From contig NZ_JAGDEL010000004.1 in the NCBI RefSeq assembly GCF_017497975.1, positions 186,001 to 250,000 of the forward strand: 64,000 bases of DNA, in the 5' to 3' direction. The notes below the pieces were generated by a model. That model was not told the DNA's origin and ran no database searches. It saw nothing but the letters and a program-made list of their open reading frames with translations. This stretch comes from Metabacillus bambusae (lineage in GTDB: Bacteria; Bacillota; Bacilli; Bacillales; Bacillaceae). The position numbers were made by a program, and so were the translations under genes. Shown here one piece after another: positions 8,598-18,358 of the stretch; within the stretch, counting starts at the first letter, position 1; every line of letters starts with the position of its first letter.

Positions 8598-10319
8598 TTA
8601 TTGATTAGAAACTACTTTCTCTTCTTCTTCTTTTTTCTTCTTCTCTTCCATTTCTTCATCAGTTTTTTGTTGTATCAATCCAACAAAAAAATCTTCATAA
8701 TCCTGTTCAGCGTTTACTCTAAGAAAACCAATATCCAAAGTTTTCTCTTCATCTCGGTTTAAAATTTGTTCAAATAAATTCTCTACTATCCTTCTAGGTT
8801 TAGCAAACTCATCAGTATCAGATGTTCCATGTAATATTTCATAAATTGTCTGCGTTTTTTTATTATTTGGTACGTCTCCAATATCAATGGCATTTTCAAA
8901 GTTTGATATTGAACAGAAAATTCTTATGTTACTATTGTTTCCTTTTTGTTTAAGTATATTTATACAATTCGTTCGTTGAGCTTTTAATGTTTTCGAGGAG
9001 TGCTTTGGATGATTGTCCACATCGTGTAAAACATCATAACTTGAGTTAAACTGATTAAGAATTTTCATCAAGGTACAAATTGTAGCTTTACCTCTAGCTC
9101 GAATTATGTGTACATTCTCATTCCTTAATTTAGCGAGGTGCTTAAAAGCAATATACTCAGTATCCCCTTCAACAATTATAATTCTATCTGCAAAGAAAAA
9201 TTCATTCACATAAGAGTCTACATAGTTTAAAATTTTCATATTTTGAATATCATTATCATCAAACTTTTCTCTTTCAGACTTATATAATTGGATTGCTTCT
9301 TTTTCACCAACGCGGAAAACTTGAATAGACGTATGGTTCTCATTTAAATCTATAAGTATTGGTGAATGAGTTGAAATCATGAGTGGCATTTTTTCACCAA
9401 TTTTATATAGGGAGCGACTAAGTGCTCGAACAGCTTCTGGGTGCAAGAAAGCTTCTGGCTCATCAATCAATAACAACTTATTGTCACCCTCACCCATAAG
9501 CTTATTTTGAATCATGTTTTGAATGAGGTAAATTAAACTCATTCGTTGTAAGCCAGTACCTTGATTTGCTAGTGGCATTCCAGGTTGCTTATGACTGTCA
9601 ATATTAACAGTTGAATTTGTCGACTTCAGTATGTCAGCTGAAGAAAAGCCATTACTTTCTCCACCTACTACGTTTAAGGATAAATGTTCGTTAGAAAATA
9701 AGGTTCGCAAGTTATCAGAAACATCACCACTTACTTGTTCAAGTAGTCTATCCGTATTTAATTTAAGTTTTCTTAAAAACTCTGGGTACGACTTTTTGAG
9801 TTTAGCATACTCTTCTGCTAATTCCTTTTCTTCAGCGTTGCCTTCATTGCCCTCAAGTTTTTCTAAGTTATTTTTAAGTATCTCTGAATATATATTTTGA
9901 ATTAAACCGTTAATATCATCTGGTAACATAGCTGGGGTTATGTAAAAGGGTTGATTGTTTAAAATTTCATCCAGTTTATCTCTCAGTACGTGACTAGCTT
10001 TAATTTCATCACCACTTTCATCATAAAATTTAGGAGCAGTACCCTCGGTATATTTCTTTATAATGGTGATTTTATCTTCACCAGACTCAAATTCAGCTTT
10101 TAGTACAATTTCCTTGTTCGCTTCCGAGAAGCAATCATTAGAAATAGCATTTGTTTTAGACGCTTTTTGAAAGAAACAGTTGATAGCTTCTAATATAGTA
10201 GATTTACCTGTATTATTTCTTCCAGTTAAAATAGCAATTGAATCTTTAGAAAAATCAATGGTAAACGTATCTTTAAAAACCTTATAATTGGTAACACTAA
10301 AATTTGTTAATCTCACCAA
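8598..10319 (-). CDS. OLD-family ATP-dependent nuclease (AAA15 ATPase plus TOPRIM)
   Basis: 573 residues. The ABC/SMC-like ATPase has Walker A GRNNTGKSTILEAI near residue 33, a signature-like GTGLQRMSLIYLIQ and Walker B LLLIDEPEAFLHPEA near residue 280, followed by MISTHSPILID. A TOPRIM nuclease domain follows with IIIVEGDTEYIAFKHLA near residue 382 and a later DVDNHP acidic motif. The tail is lysine- and glutamate-rich. OLD proteins, named after phage P2 Old, act in phage exclusion. The start codon is TTG at 10319 (or GTG at 10316) after AGGGGG. It lies 224 bp downstream of the type III restriction gene, beyond a terminator, so it probably has its own promoter. Its role in a joint defence island is inferred. 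Confidence 0.85.
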   Translation of the reverse strand: MVRLTNFSVTNYKVFKDTFTIDFSKDSIAILTGRNNTGKSTILEAINCFFQKASKTNAISNDCFSEANKEIVLKAEFESGEDKITIIKKYTEGTAPKFYDESGDEIKASHVLRDKLDEILNNQPFYITPAMLPDDINGLIQNIYSEILKNNLEKLEGNEGNAEEKELAEEYAKLKKSYPEFLRKLKLNTDRLLEQVSGDVSDNLRTLFSNEHLSLNVVGGESNGFSSADILKSTNSTVNIDSHKQPGMPLANQGTGLQRMSLIYLIQNMIQNKLMGEGDNKLLLIDEPEAFLHPEAVRALSRSLYKIGEKMPLMISTHSPILIDLNENHTSIQVFRVGEKEAIQLYKSEREKFDDNDIQNMKILNYVDSYVNEFFFADRIIIVEGDTEYIAFKHLAKLRNENVHIIRARGKATICTLMKILNQFNSSYDVLHDVDNHPKHSSKTLKAQRTNCINILKQKGNNSNIRIFCSISNFENAIDIGDVPNNKKTQTIYEILHGTSDTDEFAKPRRIVENLFEQILNRDEEKTLDIGFLRVNAEQDYEDFFVGLIQQKTDEEMEEKKKKEEEEKVVSNQ

Positions 10320-10485
10320 ACATTCCCCCTAAGTATTTTAGTCTATATTTTACCATATATATCCTACTTTTTGGGTGTTTGTTATTCCGAAATACGACTT
10401 ATTTCTTGTAAATTCTGCAAAAAATATTTATTGAGCAAGCTCCTCAGTTGAAAACAAAATAGGGTTAAGCCAAAAAAAGTGACCA

Positions 10486-10520
10486 TAAAAAAAGAGAGCC
10501 AATGAATGACTCTCAACCAA
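10486..10520 (-). terminator. Terminator after the type III restriction gene
   Basis: GAGAG and CTCTC pair around TCATTCATTGG on the minus strand and are followed by TTTTTTT, 24 nt after the stop codon at 10544. Confidence 0.8.
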
Positions 10521-10543
10521 ATCTAAATATATCCTTGTGAGGT

Positions 10544-12733
10544 TTACAAAACGTCTTCTAACAATTGCCATTCGTCACTAGAAATATCGTCATTATAGTT
10601 ATTCATACAAATAAACAACTCATTATTGCTTTTATCTTTCCTTACGAATCCACCCTTTAAGTTATACTTATTCAAGTATCTTTTTAGGACTTCAAACTTT
10701 TTAGGGGAAAATTTATCTATATCCTCACTGGCTCCACTTCTGTTAAATCCACCTTTGGTTTCAATAATCCAAATTTGTCCACCTTTTGAGAGAATATAGT
10801 CAGGATAGAATGACCTATGTGTTCCCGAATTATCTTGGTAGACAATAGATAAATATTCATTTCCTTTATCCCCGTTTTTATAAATCCAATCAATGTTATC
10901 AGACTCATTGCAATACTTCTCAAAAGATTTCTCTGAATCTGAACGAACCTCAGCAGAAGAAAGATACCCCTTATACACATTACTTTCATATTCCCTTTGT
11001 ACTCGGTTTTTTGCATTATAAGTGAATAAAAATTCTTGGGGAATACGAAATTCTTTTTTAGCTATGACTGGTAAAGGAAGAATTGTCTGGTATGTAGGAC
11101 TTGACATAGCCAAACGAAAATCTTCTTTTAATTTATTAAAATTGTTTATCACAAAAGCGTAAACTTCTCTCGTATCTAAACGTAATACTTTTTGGTCATA
11201 ACGAACATTTTTGTCAAACAAACGTCTTATAATTGTATTCATTTGCTCGTAAGGTAAGCTCAACTTTACACCCAAAGTACTTACTCGATTATGGTACTCT
11301 CGTCCATGTCTATGGGTGTTTAAAGGTTCAACCATATCAACACTTTTAAGATTTTCAAATTCTTGCATAGTTAAAGTATGTACTTCTCCTGTAAATGTCT
11401 TCTTAACGACTTTATCAGAAAAGATATACCCCTTTGTTTTCATACGAGTCTCATTTTCTACTGTTCTTGTTGAAGTTCCATATTCTTTTTCGTAATACAG
11501 TACCATTGTCTTCAATGATAGTGTTGCGTCTTTAGATAATCCAATTACTGATTTTTGCTCACTTGTCAGAGTGATTTCCCTATGTTCTTTCTTCAAGAAT
11601 AATTTAATTGCTTCTAATGCACCCTTTCCAAGATGCAATTTAACACCTTCTGTAAATTTTTCGTCGAAAGTATATAAATAACAAGAATCCAACAAGTCGT
11701 TTTCATAGTGCTTTAATTCTGGCATACGTCTAATTCGACCAATTGTTTGTATTTCAAAAGTTTCACCAGTGTTTTCTCTAAGTTTTACAAGTATCTGTGC
11801 TCTCGGACAATCCCAGCCAGTTGCAATAGCTTGTTTTATAATAATAACAATTGGAGTTGCGTTCAGTTCCTCAATTTCTTCAAGGTTTTGTTTTTTATCA
11901 CTCAACCACACTGCTAATAAACCATTTTCATAAGTAACGTCCTTGGTTGCTAAATAACGCTCAACCTCGTCTTGCATAACATCACTGTTATTTGGGAGTT
12001 GTACGACAATTAATGGGTTGGCAATTGATTTTCTTTCTTCATAAGCCAACTTTAATTCATTCTGTTTATCTAATGCTCTATCAAGAAGGTAACTAATAGG
12101 ACTTTCCACTTCAATTGCTTGTCCAAAACCCTCATTAATAACTAACATTTTTTTTATAAGACCCTCTGCAATAACGTCTTCCTCTGGTACTTCAATTAAA
12201 GTTGCATTAGCATAGTTTTTAGGAGTGGCAGAAGTTCGTATAATCTTTTTTGGTTTAAAAAGTTCAATAATGTCACTTGCTCTAACAGTATCATTTTGGT
12301 GTGATTCATCCACTATGATAATAAATTCAAGTCCTTTGTTATGAGCATTAATAATATGCTCTTGGAAGTTTAACTTTTCACTTTCTTTTAAAGCATTATT
12401 ACCTTTCTTAGTCAGTTTCTCCCAATTTATAAAACAAGCGTCATTCTCTTCAAAACCATCTGTCATAACATCTGATAATAACTTAGTTGAACTGTTATGG
12501 ATATACTTGTCCATTTTTGCTTTACTCTGTTCTTCAAGGTCTCCCTTACCTGGAGTCAGCCAAATAAAGACATTACCAAAATGACCTTTCCCACATTCGT
12601 CCATAAAATGAGTAAGAATAATTGTTTTCCCTGAACCAGTTGGACTTTTAAAAATAACTTCCTTGTTACTTTCATTTAAACTTTCCATTAAACTCCCGAT
12701 AGCTTTTAGTTGGAATTCTGCTAACTGAAACAA
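10544..12733 (-). CDS. Type III restriction enzyme, Res subunit (helicase-nuclease)
   Basis: 729 residues. Superfamily 2 motor: Walker A FKSPTGSGKTIILTHF near residue 30, DESH box IIVDESHQND near residue 145, RTSATP motif III near 172, and motif VI QTIGRIRRMPELKHYE near 330. At the C terminus a PD-(D/E)XK nuclease is visible as YPDYILSKGGQIWIIETKGG, so the cleavage residues are present. It starts at a TTG codon (12733) 7 nt after AGGGGGT, which lies within the last codons of the methylase gene, so the two are translationally linked. With Mod it would cut DNA carrying unmethylated sites in head-to-head orientation. Confidence 0.92.
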   Translation of the reverse strand: MFQLAEFQLKAIGSLMESLNESNKEVIFKSPTGSGKTIILTHFMDECGKGHFGNVFIWLTPGKGDLEEQSKAKMDKYIHNSSTKLLSDVMTDGFEENDACFINWEKLTKKGNNALKESEKLNFQEHIINAHNKGLEFIIIVDESHQNDTVRASDIIELFKPKKIIRTSATPKNYANATLIEVPEEDVIAEGLIKKMLVINEGFGQAIEVESPISYLLDRALDKQNELKLAYEERKSIANPLIVVQLPNNSDVMQDEVERYLATKDVTYENGLLAVWLSDKKQNLEEIEELNATPIVIIIKQAIATGWDCPRAQILVKLRENTGETFEIQTIGRIRRMPELKHYENDLLDSCYLYTFDEKFTEGVKLHLGKGALEAIKLFLKKEHREITLTSEQKSVIGLSKDATLSLKTMVLYYEKEYGTSTRTVENETRMKTKGYIFSDKVVKKTFTGEVHTLTMQEFENLKSVDMVEPLNTHRHGREYHNRVSTLGVKLSLPYEQMNTIIRRLFDKNVRYDQKVLRLDTREVYAFVINNFNKLKEDFRLAMSSPTYQTILPLPVIAKKEFRIPQEFLFTYNAKNRVQREYESNVYKGYLSSAEVRSDSEKSFEKYCNESDNIDWIYKNGDKGNEYLSIVYQDNSGTHRSFYPDYILSKGGQIWIIETKGGFNRSGASEDIDKFSPKKFEVLKRYLNKYNLKGGFVRKDKSNNELFICMNNYNDDISSDEWQLLEDVL

Positions 12734-12738
12734 TCGAC

Positions 12739-14505
12739 TTACCCCCTAGACTCTTTGTAATAATAATCTGGAATAACATGGACTTTAATACTGTACTTTC
12801 TAAGTACGTCTTCTTGCTCACCATTTGCAAGAACGTCATGTCCAAGGTAAACAGTCTTACATTCTTTTCGTTGTTCTATGTTGTTAGTAAATTCCTCTAA
12901 TTCTTCATCTGTTAAAATAATTGCAATCTTTTTATTTTCATTGAAATTAATAGCATGTTCCAACTCAACAAGCTCACGAACATATTTAAGAAGTTCATCT
13001 GCATATTCGTAGTACAGTTTTTCAGTAATAGGAACAAAATCAATTTTGAAATATTTTAGACTAGCTTGGTTGTTTAATTCTCCACTTTCTATTACTCGTT
13101 TAATTCTTTCATAAGTAATATCTCTACATATGTTGTTCTGATTATTCGTTACGAGGATAAATTTGCGATTACCGTTATCTTCTGAATTTAACTCAAGAAT
13201 TGCTTGTGCAGTTGTACCTGACCCTGCAAAAAAGTCTAATATTGTGCAATCTTTGTTATCATAAGTAATTGAATCTATTAACATTTTCATTAGTGAATTT
13301 GATTTTGGATAAGCAAAAACACTTTTCTTCCCAAAATATTTTTCTAACTCAATTCCTCCATCACTCTTAGTGCTGATAATTGAGCGTAATAACATTCTAT
13401 CAACATCTTTAAGCAACTTAACTGCACTTGGTTGCATATTTTCATCTTTAGAGAACCATATCTCACCACAAATATAACTTCCGTCGTGACGTTCAATTAT
13501 GTTGTCGTAATCGAGCTTACCTCTAAAGGTGTCCTCGCTCCAACGCCAACCTCTTTCTGGAATTTTAACTGGCTTTTTAGTAATGGGGTGAAGTACTTCA
13601 TATCTCGGTCCAAATGTATTTGCATTTGGCCAACTTAAATTTATTTTTCCCCAAACTTCATAATCTTCATTTACAGCATTATATAGTGTAATTCCTCTAT
13701 CATATGAATTCTTTTTGTATAGTTGTTTTAGCTTTGTTTCAGTTTCTTTAATTGACAACTTTTTCTTCTTACAATCAGCCACTAAAGAGTGAATTTCTTC
13801 TAAACCATCTTTTGCCATCATAAATTTATATTTAAATAAATCATTTTTAGCATATAGAAGAATATATTCATGAATGTTTCCAATCCCTTTATCATTTTTA
13901 GGGACTCTTTTATTCCAAACCAAACATTCAATAAAATTTCGTTCACCAAATATTTCGTCACATAATACCTTTAACTGTGCAAATTCATTTTCATCTACAC
14001 TAATAAAAATAACACCCTTATCAGAGAGAACACTTTTGGCAAGAACTAGTCTTTTCTCCATAAAGGATAGCCATTTTGAATGTCTGAATGAATCATTTCC
14101 ATCTACTTTTTTATCAGAATAAGTAAAACCTTCTTTTAAGGTGTTATAAGGAGGGTCAATATAGATTAAATCAATTTTTTCTTTATGTGTTTTTGTTAAT
14201 ATCTCTAATGCAGCGAAATTATCCCCTTCGATTAAAAAGTTCATATCTCCCCCATTATTTATAAACAAATCCTTCTCTTCACAAATAACAGGTACATTTT
14301 CTTCTAATTTTTCATCAATATCTTCTTTGTGTTCCTCAAAAACAAGACCAAATTTTTTACCATTTATGTCTTTTTGAATCTCACCTAAATAGCTTAATAA
14401 TCGTCTTGCGTTTTCGTCATTTGAATTATCTTCAACAAATGTTTTAATTTGATTGATTTTCTCTAGTAAATCTTCTCTTTTTTGTTTTGATATATTTGTG
14501 CTCAT
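12739..14505 (-). CDS. Type III DNA methyltransferase, Mod subunit
   Basis: 588 residues. The catalytic DPPY motif (KIDLIYIDPPYNT, near residue 120) precedes the AdoMet-binding FxGxG motif (LDFFAGSGTTAQAILEL, near residue 435), the beta-class order of type III N6-adenine methylases. The region between, including VKIPERGWRWSEDTFRGKL, belongs to the target recognition part. Mod gives the site specificity of the system and protects the host. It is first in the mod-res operon. The upstream ribosome binding site is weak. The recognition site cannot be read from sequence. Confidence 0.92.
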   Translation of the reverse strand: MSTNISKQKREDLLEKINQIKTFVEDNSNDENARRLLSYLGEIQKDINGKKFGLVFEEHKEDIDEKLEENVPVICEEKDLFINNGGDMNFLIEGDNFAALEILTKTHKEKIDLIYIDPPYNTLKEGFTYSDKKVDGNDSFRHSKWLSFMEKRLVLAKSVLSDKGVIFISVDENEFAQLKVLCDEIFGERNFIECLVWNKRVPKNDKGIGNIHEYILLYAKNDLFKYKFMMAKDGLEEIHSLVADCKKKKLSIKETETKLKQLYKKNSYDRGITLYNAVNEDYEVWGKINLSWPNANTFGPRYEVLHPITKKPVKIPERGWRWSEDTFRGKLDYDNIIERHDGSYICGEIWFSKDENMQPSAVKLLKDVDRMLLRSIISTKSDGGIELEKYFGKKSVFAYPKSNSLMKMLIDSITYDNKDCTILDFFAGSGTTAQAILELNSEDNGNRKFILVTNNQNNICRDITYERIKRVIESGELNNQASLKYFKIDFVPITEKLYYEYADELLKYVRELVELEHAINFNENKKIAIILTDEELEEFTNNIEQRKECKTVYLGHDVLANGEQEDVLRKYSIKVHVIPDYYYKESRG

Positions 14506-14626
14506 TTATTCTTGTAACACCGCTTCCTACTCTATTAATTATCAATCCTCCTTCTATTTTACTATAAACCATAGTGTTTTTTTGATATTTCTTTTACATG
14601 CAATTCCAATTTTTTCATTAAAGAGT

Positions 14627-14652
14627 ATAAAAAAAGAGCTACCTCAACAGCT
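14627..14652 (-). terminator. Probable terminator upstream of the defence cassette
   Basis: Directly after the stop at 14653 the minus strand has AGCTGTTGAGGTAGCT followed by CTTTTTTT. The stem is short, but the T run is long. Confidence 0.55.
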
Positions 14653-14907
14653 TTAGCTGGGAAGTAACCCTTTCTTTGTATATCTTCTATATTCCAATTC
14701 TGACAGTCTTATCATGCGAGTATCAACAACCGTTAAGCCATTTCGCTCAAATATTGGAGCTTGAGTCTCTTTAACTTCATCAAGAATAGCTTCATCAGTT
14801 GGGTTGTCATTCTTCTCAGCTGGAACCATTGTGTCACAAACAAAAGTGAACACTTCTCCCTCGAATAAGTAATCAGTTTCAAATACTAAATATAATCCTT
14901 CTCCCAT
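14653..14907 (-). CDS. Small hypothetical protein (84 aa)
   Basis: 84 residues beginning MGEGLYLVFETDYLFEGEVF. It is acidic in the middle (KNDNPTDEAILDEVKE) and ends RRYTKKGLLPS. No membrane segment and no motif I recognise. It lies 14 bp downstream of the 106-residue gene with which it forms a pair, both downstream of the tape measure terminator. The DNA is AGCT-rich like the rest of the phage-like body, and the gene marks the left edge of that body before the defence cassette begins. Confidence 0.6.
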   Translation of the reverse strand: MGEGLYLVFETDYLFEGEVFTFVCDTMVPAEKNDNPTDEAILDEVKETQAPIFERNGLTVVDTRMIRLSELEYRRYTKKGLLPS

Positions 14908-14921
14908 CTTTAACCCCTCCG

Positions 14922-15242
14922 TTATATTACTTTACTAGCTTTAACAGCTCTACTTCTTTTTGAAATACCATTAGAACCAAAGTATTTTTCATTAGATGGT
15001 AAGCTTACATTATTAGCACCAACTAGAATGAATGAAACAGTATTTTCATTTGTCGTGTTATCATCTTTCTTATTCTTTCTAAAATAAAAAATAGCTTTAT
15101 CGTAACCTTTGAATTTATCAATATTGTTATTTAAAATATCATGAGCAATAGCTTTTTTATCAACTTCATCTGGGTTATCTATATCAGCAAAAACTATCAT
15201 CTTAGAAACAAACTCCATAAATTCAACCTTTTTAATTTCCAC
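14922..15242 (-). CDS. Small hypothetical protein (106 aa)
   Basis: 106 residues beginning MEIKKVEFMEFVSKMIVFAD, with a lysine- and asparagine-rich middle (FRKNKKDDNTTNENTVSF) and a basic C terminus (KRSRAVKASKVI). It is soluble by composition and I recognise no domain. A basic tail could bind nucleic acid, but that is only a guess. It is followed closely by the 84-residue gene and separated from the tape measure gene by a strong terminator, so the pair forms its own transcription unit. Confidence 0.6.
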   Translation of the reverse strand: MEIKKVEFMEFVSKMIVFADIDNPDEVDKKAIAHDILNNNIDKFKGYDKAIFYFRKNKKDDNTTNENTVSFILVGANNVSLPSNEKYFGSNGISKRSRAVKASKVI

Positions 15243-15276
15243 TATTGAACCAGCTCCTTTTGTATTTTAAAAAGAA

Positions 15277-15302
15277 TAAAAAAGAGAGGGAGTGAACCCT
15301 CT
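15277..15302 (-). terminator. Terminator after the tape measure gene
   Basis: GAGAGGG, a short TTCA-centred loop and CCCTCTC form a 7-bp GC-rich stem followed by TTTTTT on the minus strand, just beyond the stop at 15313. Confidence 0.85.
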
Positions 15303-15312
15303 CAGTTTATCC

Positions 15313-17322
15313 TTATCGCTTACGAATTGACTGACGTAAACCTTTGAACAAGTCATTCTCAACAACAGTTGTAGCAATCTCCTTCTTAGCAACTAGAATA
15401 GACTCCTTACCACCATTACCCTCAACAGAGACAGTACCAACAATCTCATGAGTAACAACCATAGAGTTTCTACCTCCAGAGAATCTCTCAAGTCCAATAT
15501 TAGCTTTAGCTGGAGCTTGGAGAGTTTCATGAAGCTCACTCATTCCTCTCTCAGCCATTTTAAGCATTGAAGGAAGGCTCTTCATCATACCTCCAGCAAA
15601 CGTAGGGAAGAAGCTTGCTCCAGACTTATCAAGGTCACTTAAAGCACCTTTTTTAGCTGGTGAGAACGGTAAGAATTGACGTATCTTTTCCATACCTTTT
15701 TCAACAGCGTCTTTTGCTGACTTGAACCCTTTAGTAATACCTTTTGTGAAGGCTTCTAAAAGACCTTTACCAGAGTCAACCATATCAGTGAACCAGTCTT
15801 TAATACCAGAAATAATATCGCTAACTCCATCAGTAACAGCGTCAAGAGCTTTACTCATTACCTCTTTAACTTTGTCACGGAATTTATTTCTTAGCTCAAC
15901 AGCTTTAGCTACCATATCGCTTACCCAGTTGGCAATAGCAGTAATAATATTACCTACTCCAGTCTTGATAGCGTTCCAAGCTTTGCTAGCAAGCTCTTTG
16001 ACTTTCTCAATCATTTTGTCTTTCATTTCAGTGGCTTTAGCAATAATATTAGTAACAGCTTCACCTATCTTAGCTTTAATCTTATCCCACATTTCTTTCA
16101 TCTTTGCCCACAGCTCAAGAGCTTTAGCTTTGATAACATCCCAGTTCTGCCATAAAAGAATACCAATAGCAATAAGAGCTATAACAGCAGCGACTACAAG
16201 ACCAACAGGGTTAGCCATCATAGCCAAGTTAAGACCAATCTGAGCTGTCCTTACGGTTTGAATAACCGTCTTAAGTGTCCTAAAGATACTAATAGCTGTC
16301 TGTACAGTTGAGACAATAGCCATAGTAGCTTTAAAAGCTACAAAAGCAACTCCAAGAGCTACCACAGTAGTTTTCACTTCTTCAAGGTTATCTTTAACCC
16401 ATTGACCAGCGTCTTTAATCTTATTGAGAGAATCCTCAACAGCTGGGGAGTTGTTAAGCCACTCAGAGAATGACTGAGCCATATCTAAGACAGCTGAACC
16501 CATTGGAGCTAGAGCTTCAACAACATCACCAACAAAGCCAGCAATATTTTTAATGGTGTTAATAACCTTTGGAGCGTTCTCCTTGGCATACTCAATAAAG
16601 TCTTGGAACCCTTTTGAGTTAGCTAAACTTTCTGCCCACTTACGGAAGCTCTCAGTCATTTTAACTAAGCCACCATTCATATCCTCACTTAGAGGAGCGA
16701 ACGCTTTGAGAATCTCCATGAATCCTACAAACATATTTCCAGCACTCGTGAGAATAGCTTGTAAGTTAGCTCCAGCGGTAGTATTAAAATAGTCAAAGAA
16801 ACTCTTCACTTGGTCAGTCTTGAAAGAGCCATTAAGCTTCTCCATAAACCCTCCAAGTACATTTCCTACTGACTCAATAGCTGGCTTTAGAGCGTTCATA
16901 GTATTTTGAACGAGCTTCATACCTTCTCCAAAAACCTTAAACACTGGCTTTTCAAACTCAGTAGTAAATCCACTCCACCAAGTTTTAAAGCTCTGTAAAT
17001 CCTTATATGCTTTTTGACCTTCATCTGATAAGTTTTGGAATGTCTTATCAGTTGCTTCAAAAACGTCATTAAGTGCTCCAGTAGCAACAGCTCCAAAAGC
17101 GACAGCTCCAACTCCAGCTGAAGCGAATGAAGAAGCCAAAGCACCAACACCAGCCACCGCTGGAGCCATACCAGCAATGGAACCACTAACACCAGCTAAA
17201 GCACCAGCTATTTTAGTACCTTGTTTACCAAGGGAGTCTAACGACTTGCTTACTCTATCAATGTCTTTAGAAGCATTATCACGAGCATTAATAATAATAT
17301 CTACTAAATTATTACTAGCCAT
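15313..17322 (-). CDS. Phage tail tape measure protein
   Basis: 669 residues. The N terminus has the usual opening (MASNNLVDIIINARDNASKD) followed by a glycine- and alanine-rich hydrophobic stretch. The middle is helical with a hydrophobic patch LAMMANPVGLVVAAVIALIA around residue 370, then repeated short helices of the type WDKIKAKIGEAVTNI. The C-terminal FLPFSPAKKGALSDL is the classic end motif. Tape measure proteins set the length of siphovirus or myovirus tails; 669 residues would correspond to roughly 100 nm by the usual 1.5 angstrom per residue. The start is well supported (AGAGGTGAACTAAAAAAATG). No other tail gene is visible in the element. Confidence 0.92.
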   Translation of the reverse strand: MASNNLVDIIINARDNASKDIDRVSKSLDSLGKQGTKIAGALAGVSGSIAGMAPAVAGVGALASSFASAGVGAVAFGAVATGALNDVFEATDKTFQNLSDEGQKAYKDLQSFKTWWSGFTTEFEKPVFKVFGEGMKLVQNTMNALKPAIESVGNVLGGFMEKLNGSFKTDQVKSFFDYFNTTAGANLQAILTSAGNMFVGFMEILKAFAPLSEDMNGGLVKMTESFRKWAESLANSKGFQDFIEYAKENAPKVINTIKNIAGFVGDVVEALAPMGSAVLDMAQSFSEWLNNSPAVEDSLNKIKDAGQWVKDNLEEVKTTVVALGVAFVAFKATMAIVSTVQTAISIFRTLKTVIQTVRTAQIGLNLAMMANPVGLVVAAVIALIAIGILLWQNWDVIKAKALELWAKMKEMWDKIKAKIGEAVTNIIAKATEMKDKMIEKVKELASKAWNAIKTGVGNIITAIANWVSDMVAKAVELRNKFRDKVKEVMSKALDAVTDGVSDIISGIKDWFTDMVDSGKGLLEAFTKGITKGFKSAKDAVEKGMEKIRQFLPFSPAKKGALSDLDKSGASFFPTFAGGMMKSLPSMLKMAERGMSELHETLQAPAKANIGLERFSGGRNSMVVTHEIVGTVSVEGNGGKESILVAKKEIATTVVENDLFKGLRQSIRKR

Positions 17323-17399
17323 TTTTTTAGTTCACCTCTTTTTATTTCAACTCAAATAGACTCACCCTTTACGAGTGAGCCTTGAGAGCTGTAAGCTTT

Positions 17400-18056
17400 T
17401 TAGTTAATTTCTTTTCTTGGTTCTCCACCGAGTAAAGTAGCAATGTCAATTTTCTCAACATTGTCTTTATTCTCTTTGGAATCCTTGAAACGCTTATTTA
17501 AACCAAGCGACTCAGCAAAGCGAAGCATTTTCATTTCAACGTCATTGTATTCTCTTGACTCCCTCAAGAAGTCTATTGAGTCAAGTCGTAAAGCTTTAAT
17601 CTGGTTCATAATATATCTATCAAGTAAACCAAGGTTAATAGGGTCTACCTCGAAGTTATCACAAAACCAATTTACAATATAATTGTATAAGCCAACTTCT
17701 TCTTGAGTCAGCATACTCTTGAAATCTTTGGAGTAAACTCCATGAATTAAATTAGCTTTTGGCTCTAAATTTGCCATTTGCTTCAACCTCCCTTCTTCAG
17801 TAGTTGCTCCAGTGCTTTTGCCACCGTGAAACTGACAGCGACCATTAGTAGAACCATCATCTTTAATGAATGGCTCTCTCAAGCAAATCTTGCCAGTATT
17901 CTTCATAGCTCCACAAATAGTAGCTTCTTTCTTTAATCCCCTTTTAAGCTCCAGAAGCTTCTCCTCTTTTTGCTCTTCCTTAGCTAGTTCAGCGTCAAGA
18001 ATAAGCTTTTGAGTCTCTTCTGGGAGCTTTGGGAATCTACCTCTTTTATTTGCCAC
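17400..18056 (-). CDS. HGGxSTG-domain protein, small-terminase-like
   Basis: 218 residues, GTG start. A cysteine cluster leads into the hallmark motif: ICGAMKNTGKICLREP then GRCQFHGGKSTG near residue 80. This treble-clef-like CxHGGxSTG module is common in phage and satellite proteins next to packaging genes and is often annotated as small terminase or terminase-associated. The rest is helical and charged, with ATLLGGEPRKEIN at the end. A small terminase would choose DNA for packaging; a satellite version could redirect a helper phage's terminase. No large terminase is encoded here. The motif is clear; the packaging role is inference. Confidence 0.65.
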   Translation of the reverse strand: MANKRGRFPKLPEETQKLILDAELAKEEQKEEKLLELKRGLKKEATICGAMKNTGKICLREPFIKDDGSTNGRCQFHGGKSTGATTEEGRLKQMANLEPKANLIHGVYSKDFKSMLTQEEVGLYNYIVNWFCDNFEVDPINLGLLDRYIMNQIKALRLDSIDFLRESREYNDVEMKMLRFAESLGLNKRFKDSKENKDNVEKIDIATLLGGEPRKEIN

Positions 18057-18073
18057 CTTCCTTCACCTCTTTT

Positions 18074-18328
18074 TTATTTATCGTCTCCAAGGTCTGTACC
18101 GTGCTTCTTACAAAAGTCAGCGTAAAACTCCTCGAAGGTTTTACCTTCATGAAACTTCTCTTCTTTTGGCTCCTCAGTTACTTTCTTATCTTCAGCTTTG
18201 AGCCAGCTATTTTCTGGAAGGTTCTCAGCTTTCAAGCTTTCTCTAAAAGCTCTTTTCTTTTCATATCTTTCAAAAGCTCTATCATATATAGCGTCAAAAC
18301 TATAATCTTTCTTCTCATTCTTTTTCAT
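18074..18328 (-). CDS. Small charged hypothetical protein (84 aa)
   Basis: 84 residues beginning MKKNEKKDYSFDAIYDRAFE. Strongly charged and probably helical (ERYEKKRAFRESLKAE; KKVTEEPKEEKFHEGKTFEE). The start is preceded by GAGGTGG. It lies 17 bp upstream of the HGGxSTG gene and in the same run of genes, so it may be a partner of the packaging-like protein. I do not recognise a family. Confidence 0.6.
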   Translation of the reverse strand: MKKNEKKDYSFDAIYDRAFERYEKKRAFRESLKAENLPENSWLKAEDKKVTEEPKEEKFHEGKTFEEFYADFCKKHGTDLGDDK

Positions 18329-18358
18329 TTCTTTTCCACCTCATTAGTTTATTTTGGG

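Noticed and set aside
15722-16243. 173-codon plus-strand frame
   Set aside because: A shadow of the tape measure gene on the other strand; rich in S, L, I and A from the reversed helical repeats.
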